DNA from: Patescibacteria group bacterium | Lineage (GTDB): Bacteria; Patescibacteria; Microgenomatia; Levybacterales; UBA12049 | DNA length: 8,727 nucleotides | Assembly (NCBI GenBank): GCA_023379465.1 | Contig: JAMCTM010000018.1 | Location: 1-8,727, forward strand | Direction of reading: 5' to 3' | Shown here: positions 5,924 to 8,727 of the stretch, in pieces | Layout: each line of letters begins with the position of its first letter | Numbering within the stretch: the first letter of the stretch is position 1 | The notes under the pieces: generated by a model | The model's database searches: none | What the model was told of the DNA's origin: nothing | Seen by the model: only the letters and a program-made list of their open reading frames with translations | Made by a program: the position numbers and the translations under genes

Positions 5924-6220
5924 ATGAAAAAGCTGATTACAATTCCGGTAATTGCCCTATTAACGCTAGCCGGTGTCTTCACGCTCGGCCAGCAAAGCAG
6001 GTCTGCCCGCGCGGCAGGAACAACTCCTGCCCAGCAGGGAATATCTCAAACCCAAAAACAGGTAAATACAGACATCGGCAAGCCCGATGTAAATGAAACC
6101 GGGCTTGAGATAAAAGGCAAGGAGGCATCCTGGCAAAAGGGGACTGAGGCAGATGCGCCAGGCGGACATCAAGATGCGCAGGGAACAAATGTTGACCATC
6201 AGTTCAACGGCGCAGAGTAA
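5924..6220 (+). CDS. Small secreted acidic protein under the two-component regulator
   Basis: 98 residues. Residues 1-32 form a clear Sec signal peptide: MKK, a hydrophobic core (LITIPVIALLTLAGVFTL), then SARA or ARAA as likely cleavage sites. The mature part, about 65 residues, is hydrophilic, Gln/Gly/Asp-rich and without Cys, ending GGHQDAQGTNVDHQFNGAE. No membrane helix or sorting signal is seen, so it should be released or loosely held at the surface. I do not recognise the family with confidence. Box 3, a 5' hairpin and a strong Shine-Dalgarno suggest it is made in quantity when the regulator is active. Possible roles are an extracellular signal, a metal or phosphate binder, or a stress protein; none is supported directly. 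Its stop codon lies inside the first downstream hairpin. Confidence 0.8.
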   Translation: MKKLITIPVIALLTLAGVFTLGQQSRSARAAGTTPAQQGISQTQKQVNTDIGKPDVNETGLEIKGKEASWQKGTEADAPGGHQDAQGTNVDHQFNGAE

Positions 6221-6272
6221 AAATACTCTGTTCGAATACTGCAATACGAGAGATTAGCACCCTCTCGTATTG
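6213..6272. terminator. Two tandem hairpins between convergent genes
   Basis: Hairpin 1: CAGAGTA (6213-6219), loop AAAA, TACTCTG (6224-6230), which includes the stop codon of the secreted protein. Hairpin 2: CAATACGAGAG (6242-6252), 9-base loop, CTCTCGTATTG (6262-6272), an 11-bp perfect stem. Neither is followed by a U-tract on either strand, so they are not classical intrinsic terminators. The position between convergent genes fits bidirectional 3' end formation or mRNA 3' protection. Confidence 0.55.
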
Positions 6273-6328
6273 TGTTCGCGGCAAAACGAAGATACTACTT
6301 GAAATACATATCTCTTATCTTTTATTTA

Positions 6329-7240
6329 CTAGGTGCTTTTGAAGGCGAATCCAAAAAGAGAGTAATACCATGGAAGTTTAGCGCTGACAACCTGTCCTGT
6401 TTGGGCATTGATTTTCTCCTGAACAGCCGCCTTAACCGGAATAATGCCTAAGAATTTACGGATTTGTATCCCTTGGGCTTGGTATACCGGGGTACCTTGC
6501 TGTTCGGTAAGGTTTACTGATGATACCGAAGATAGTCTGTTCTGCGCGGGAAGGGATTGAAATACCTGGGTCGGAAAGGTTTTGATCACAGTTACTCCGC
6601 TTGGTGTTTTTATGGCCATTGTCTGATCTGTTGGGTTAATAACCACCGGGTATTGAGTTGTGATGGCATACGGGCCATTGTTAATAGTTATTTCATTTGG
6701 TCCTTGGATATGAACGCTGACTGTTCCTGCCTGGGCGGTAGTAATCTGGGTAACAGGGGTGGCGCTTGAGGGAGGAGTTTGAAATTCCTGCGTTATTTTG
6801 CCTTGCTGGTTAAGAATAACCTTACCTGAATTTGAACCTTCCTGCGGGGGCTGAACTTCAACGCTTTGCAAATTATTGTTTTCGGTTTGTTTATTAAGCT
6901 CCTGCTGAACTTTTTCTACCTGTTGATGTACCTCCGGAATATCTGTGGGCTCCGGTGTATCGGTTGGTTCAATCTTGTCCGGTTTTTCCTGATCCGAAGA
7001 ATGGCTATCATTTGACACGCTGTTTTCGCTTCCTGCTGAATCCCCTCTGTCGGCAAGATAGGTACTTGTCCCAAGAACATAGGCAGAATGAGACGTTTTA
7101 TAAAGAACAATGCCTAATACCGCGATAACCAGGGTAGATAAGGCAACAATAATATAGCGGTAAGAGAGAAGATGCGAGAATTCCCCTTTTTTGTTTGATT
7201 TAGACAAATGACTAATAGTTTGGACAGGCTTTCTTTTCAC
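6329..7240 (-). CDS. Single-pass surface protein with disordered stalk and C-terminal domain
   Basis: 303 residues, starting with GTG at 7240 (no suitable ATG nearby). A basic cytoplasmic segment (1-28) is followed by one membrane helix (about 29-46), a Ser/Asp/Glu/Pro/Thr-rich linker (about 60-105, with PTDTPEPTD), a Gln/Glu-rich helix (about 106-130), and a beta-rich region (about 135-240) with repeated short strands such as TVSVHIQGPNEITINNG. A compact C-terminal unit (about 250-303) contains TPVYQAQGIQIRKFLGIIP, an INAQTGQVV turn and PWYYSLFGF. The C-terminal unit reads like a PepSY-type or small-inhibitor fold, but I cannot assign it. It is convergent with the secreted protein gene and has its own promoter without a TTCAT box. 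The protein should sit outside the cell on a flexible stalk. Confidence 0.78.
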   Translation of the reverse strand: MKRKPVQTISHLSKSNKKGEFSHLLSYRYIIVALSTLVIAVLGIVLYKTSHSAYVLGTSTYLADRGDSAGSENSVSNDSHSSDQEKPDKIEPTDTPEPTDIPEVHQQVEKVQQELNKQTENNNLQSVEVQPPQEGSNSGKVILNQQGKITQEFQTPPSSATPVTQITTAQAGTVSVHIQGPNEITINNGPYAITTQYPVVINPTDQTMAIKTPSGVTVIKTFPTQVFQSLPAQNRLSSVSSVNLTEQQGTPVYQAQGIQIRKFLGIIPVKAAVQEKINAQTGQVVSAKLPWYYSLFGFAFKST

Positions 7241-7250
7241 AATAATTACA

Positions 7251-7279
7251 AGTTAATCAAAAGATAAGACCGTTGTCAA
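7251..7279 (-). promoter_or_regulatory. Promoter for the surface protein gene
   Basis: On the minus strand TTGACA (7279-7274) is a perfect -35. At 17 bases lies TTAACT (7256-7251), preceded by TGA as a partial extended -10. The GTG start follows 10 bases after the -10, giving a leader of only a few bases. The -10 is weak, which is the main doubt. Confidence 0.5.
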
Positions 7280-7489
7280 GTTGTAAAATGCCTAAATTTG
7301 TGAACTATCGTTTAATTCTTCCAAACTCAATTATAGATAAATTTATAAGCGTTTTCAAGGATTGGAGGCTAGTTTTTCAACAATATCCTTTTGCGTTTTA
7401 AAAACTCCTTTAGTAACCTCATATAGAGTATATGCCAAATCTAATTGATGAAGAAGTTATTGAAGCTCAAAAAACTTAAAAATGAACTG
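7280..7489. other. AT-rich spacer without an intact gene
   Basis: With the promoter beside it, this forms a gap of about 250 bases between the surface protein gene and the frameshifted gene. On the minus strand a 33-codon open stretch (7456-7355, stop TGA) reads HQLDLAYTLYEVTKGVF and KTQKDIVEKLASNP with no ATG. It looks like a protein fragment and may be a remnant. On the plus strand a 15-codon ORF (MPNLIDEEVIEAQKT) overlaps it. Neither is long enough to be sure, and I see no RNA structure. Confidence 0.3.
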
Positions 7490-7665
7490 TTATTTTTTCT
7501 TTTCAAGAAGATACCAAAAGAATATAGGAGGAAAAAATAACCCTCCTATAACTGCAGTTTGAAATGGTACCCAACTTAAAAATGAGTATTTTTGTAAGTA
7601 GATAATTCCTGCAAAATATCCATGTATATAAAAAGGGCAAAAAGTACAATAAAAAATGTTTTCAT
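7490..7665 (-). pseudogene. Small two-helix membrane protein broken by a one-base frameshift
   Basis: From ATG 7665 the frame reads MKTFFIVLFALFIYMDILQ and stops at 7576. The adjacent frame reads HGYFAGIIYLQKYSFL, SWVPFQTAVIGG, LFFPPIFFWYLLEKKK and stops at TAA 7492-7490. Adding one T to the run in GCCCTTTTTATA joins the two into a 58-residue protein with two hydrophobic helices and a basic end. The join is seamless and both parts look coding, so the gene is either inactivated or carries a homopolymer sequencing error. It begins 3 bases after the preceding gene's stop, as in an operon. I know of no family. Confidence 0.55.
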
Positions 7666-7668
7666 GGT

Positions 7669-8103
7669 TTAATTTTGCGGGTATTGTTTATAACAATTCT
7701 CTTTATCCTGCTGAAGTTGAACATCATTTTGATTGTAAGCATCTATAAATGCTTGTTCTGAACCTGAATTACAATATCCTCCTCCTTGAGTCTTGCAATT
7801 ATCTACGTCTTTTTTTATTTGTAATCCCCAATCAAGCCACTTCTGCTGGACATCTGACAAACAACTATCTAGCAAAGATTGTTGGGCTTGTTTCTGTTGT
7901 TGATCTTGTAATAATTTTAGTTTCTGTGCTTGTTTTTCGTTTTGTATTTGAGATTTCTGTAAATCTAGTCTTTGCTTTTCTAGGTTTGGAGGAAATTACA
8001 AAAAATAATAAAAGGCGGAAAAACTAACCAATAATATTCCAATAACAATACTTAGCTTTATCAACTTATTCATATCAAGCTTTTTTAATTTATTCATTAT
8101 CAT
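7669..8103 (-). pseudogene. Membrane-anchored Gln-rich coiled-coil, Cys-containing protein with in-frame TAA
   Basis: Start candidates are ATG 8103, 8097 and 8073, all in one frame. From 8073 it reads a lysine-flanked membrane or signal helix (LSIVIGILLVSFSAFYYF), then TAA at 7998-7996, and continues in the same frame. After the stop come a Gln/Lys-rich coiled coil (EKQRLDLQKSQIQNEKQAQK) and a C-terminal part with four Cys (SCLSD, DNCKTQ, GYCNSG, ENCYKQ), ending at TAA 7671-7669. No ATG follows the internal stop, so the second half can be made only by readthrough or from a non-ATG start such as TTG 7875. Whole length would be 144 residues, exported, probably with disulphides. Most likely a nonsense mutation or sequencing error; readthrough is possible. 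Confidence 0.6.
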
Positions 8104-8109
8104 TTTTAA

Positions 8110-8466
8110 TCATTTAAGCATTATTTTTCTTTGTAAAAGTTTACGATATGCGAATTTACCTACAATCCAAAAAATCCATAGAATGAGGCCATTTATTAGA
8201 GGCGTGAAAAAGGCATCAAAAAGTTGTCCATTCCTAGCTCCTACTATAAAAGATAGATATATAAAGATATAAAAAATGATTTTGTGTTTTTGAGGAAGTC
8301 TTACTTGTTCTTTTTTAAATCTGACAATCGTAAATATTAAAAAAACAACAAAGAGGATGTAGTAGATAAGAACATCAGCATGACTACCATTAAGTATAGA
8401 CCACGTTAATGATAAAAGAGTTAAAGCGAAAAAGATTTTAAAATATCTTCTTTTTACTTCTGACAT
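8110..8466 (-). CDS. Hypothetical four-helix integral membrane protein
   Basis: 118 residues from ATG 8466, chosen because GGGGAG lies 6 bases upstream; the longer frame from GTG 8499 would overlap the preceding small ORF. Four hydrophobic segments are visible: about 10-26 (FKIFFALTLLSLTWSIL), 33-50 (VLIYYILFVVFLIFTIV), 65-80 (IIFYIFIYLSFIVGA) and 87-106 (FTPLINGLILWIFWIVGKFA), with basic loops (RFKKEQVRLPQKHK) and a basic C-terminus. No catalytic motif or known family is recognised. It is the only clearly intact gene of the AT-rich minus-strand cluster. The next gene begins only 6 bases after its stop, suggesting one transcript. Confidence 0.65.
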   Translation of the reverse strand: MSEVKRRYFKIFFALTLLSLTWSILNGSHADVLIYYILFVVFLIFTIVRFKKEQVRLPQKHKIIFYIFIYLSFIVGARNGQLFDAFFTPLINGLILWIFWIVGKFAYRKLLQRKIMLK

Positions 8467-8492
8467 AAAAAGCTCCCCATTAGCGATGGCTT

Positions 8493-8609
8493 TCACCACC
8501 TACCACCTTTTCGAGTGATAACCTTCTGGAATTCTTTAACGAGGAGCTTAACTCCCGCAAGGACTTTTTCTGCCATGCCAATTTCTCGGTTTAGGCAACT
8601 CAGTGCCAT
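8493..8609 (-). CDS. Possible 38-residue basic protein starting in the inverted repeat copy
   Basis: ATG 8609 to TGA 8495-8493 encodes MALSCLNREIGMAEKVLAG, then a Lys/Val/Leu-rich amphipathic helix (VKLLVKEFQKVITRKGG) ending RW. The ATG-GCA-CTG start lies in the 19-base sequence shared with the start of the 241-residue protein at the left end. AAGGG lies about 10 bases upstream as a weak Shine-Dalgarno. The same frame upstream (8726-8620) is open and protein-like (NIYLFKKLERLSIVAKG) up to a TAG 3 codons before the ATG, so this may be the second half of a broken longer gene. No family recognised. Confidence 0.4.
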   Translation of the reverse strand: MALSCLNREIGMAEKVLAGVKLLVKEFQKVITRKGGRW

Positions 8610-8619
8610 TGCATTCTAA
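8601..8619 (-). repeat. Inverted repeat copy 3 of the left-end element
   Basis: On the minus strand TTAGAATGCAATGGCACTG is identical to 109-127 on the plus strand. The similarity breaks off on both sides apart from a loose TAA-containing match upstream. In the frame of copies 1 and 2 it reads LECNGT, again preceded by TAA (GGC TAA GGG TTA). The match is exact over 19 bases and lies 8.5 kb from copy 1 in opposite orientation. Confidence 0.75.
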
Positions 8620-8698
8620 CCCTTAGCCACAATTGACAAACGCTCCAGCTTCTTGAAAAGATAGATGTTACAAACAAACTCACAAGAAGAAAGAGCGT

Positions 8699-8727
8699 AT
8701 GTCCTACCAGTATATCGTATTACCGAA
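8699..8727 (+). CDS. Possible gene start running off the window
   Basis: ATG 8699 opens a frame reading MSYQYIVLP to the window edge. A purine-rich AAGAAGAAAGAG lies just upstream as a possible ribosome binding site. TTGACA (8633-8638) could be a -35, but no good -10 lies at the right distance. Only nine codons are visible, and the opposite strand is also open here, so this is tentative. Confidence 0.3.

Noticed and set aside
7620..7640. Programmed -1 frameshift in the small membrane protein
   Set aside because: The T-run is not in the frame of a standard X-XXY-YYZ heptamer: shifting CTT back gives CCT, which pairs poorly. A sequencing error or mutation is simpler.
7749..8027. Plus-strand ORF of 92 codons
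   Set aside because: It is antisense to the Gln-rich Cys protein, whose composition and operon-like spacing are more convincing. Its Leu/Val-rich content is typical of a shadow.
8633..8668. Plus-strand promoter TTGACA before the gene at 8699
   Set aside because: No acceptable -10 lies 16-18 bases downstream; the best candidates are at 19 or more and poorly matched.
1..8727. Alternative genetic code (UGA as glycine, as in Absconditabacteria and Gracilibacteria)
   Set aside because: TGA cleanly ends the genes at 2093, 8110 and 8493, and no long gene contains in-frame TGA. TAA and TAG also end intact genes.
1..8727. tRNA, rRNA, CRISPR array or riboswitch
   Set aside because: I saw no cloverleaf with a TTCGA-type arm, no rRNA-like stretch, no regularly spaced repeat array and no recognised riboswitch core. 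Weak structured RNAs cannot be excluded by eye.

Overview
The window looks like part of a small bacterial genome of the Candidate Phyla Radiation (Patescibacteria, possibly Microgenomates). This is inference from compact A-rich genes, very short spacers, promoters that place the start codon almost at the predicted transcription start, and a Gram-positive-like set of membrane-anchored proteins. No rRNA, tRNA, CRISPR array, transposase or integrase was found. TAA, TAG and TGA all end genes here, so nothing points to a recoded stop.

Left part (1-2093): a short open stretch ends in a conserved tail (RFNSLECNGTG), followed by an orphan 241-residue protein. A second copy of the same tail lies in frame just after that protein's stop. 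The two copies differ by eight transitions, seven at third codon positions, so this is a duplicated coding segment. Next is a DUF2130-family protein with a zinc-knuckle-like start, a long coiled coil and a PD-(D/E)XK-like core.

Centre (2094-6328): a membrane-anchored SurA_N-like chaperone without a parvulin domain, an OmpR/PhoB-type response regulator overlapping its histidine kinase, a membrane-anchored NAGPA-type phosphodiester glycosidase, and a small secreted acidic protein with an unusually strong ribosome binding site. A direct repeat TTCAT-N6-TTCAT with an exact 11-base period lies about 10 bases before a -10 element upstream of the regulator, the glycosidase and the secreted protein. 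I read this as a local, autoregulated envelope regulon, the most coherent system in the window.

Right part (6329-8727): a convergent gene for a single-pass surface protein with a conserved-looking C-terminal domain. Beyond it lies an AT-rich minus-strand cluster of small membrane or secreted proteins. Two of these are disrupted (one homopolymer frameshift, one in-frame TAA), and there is a possible remnant beside them. The cluster begins with a 38-residue ORF whose start lies in a 19-base inverted copy of the left-hand repeat. A possible divergent gene begins at the right edge.

Working together (inference): the kinase senses an envelope condition through a very short outer loop, and the regulator drives its own operon plus two exported products. 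The left and right ends look like accessory DNA marked by the shared repeat.
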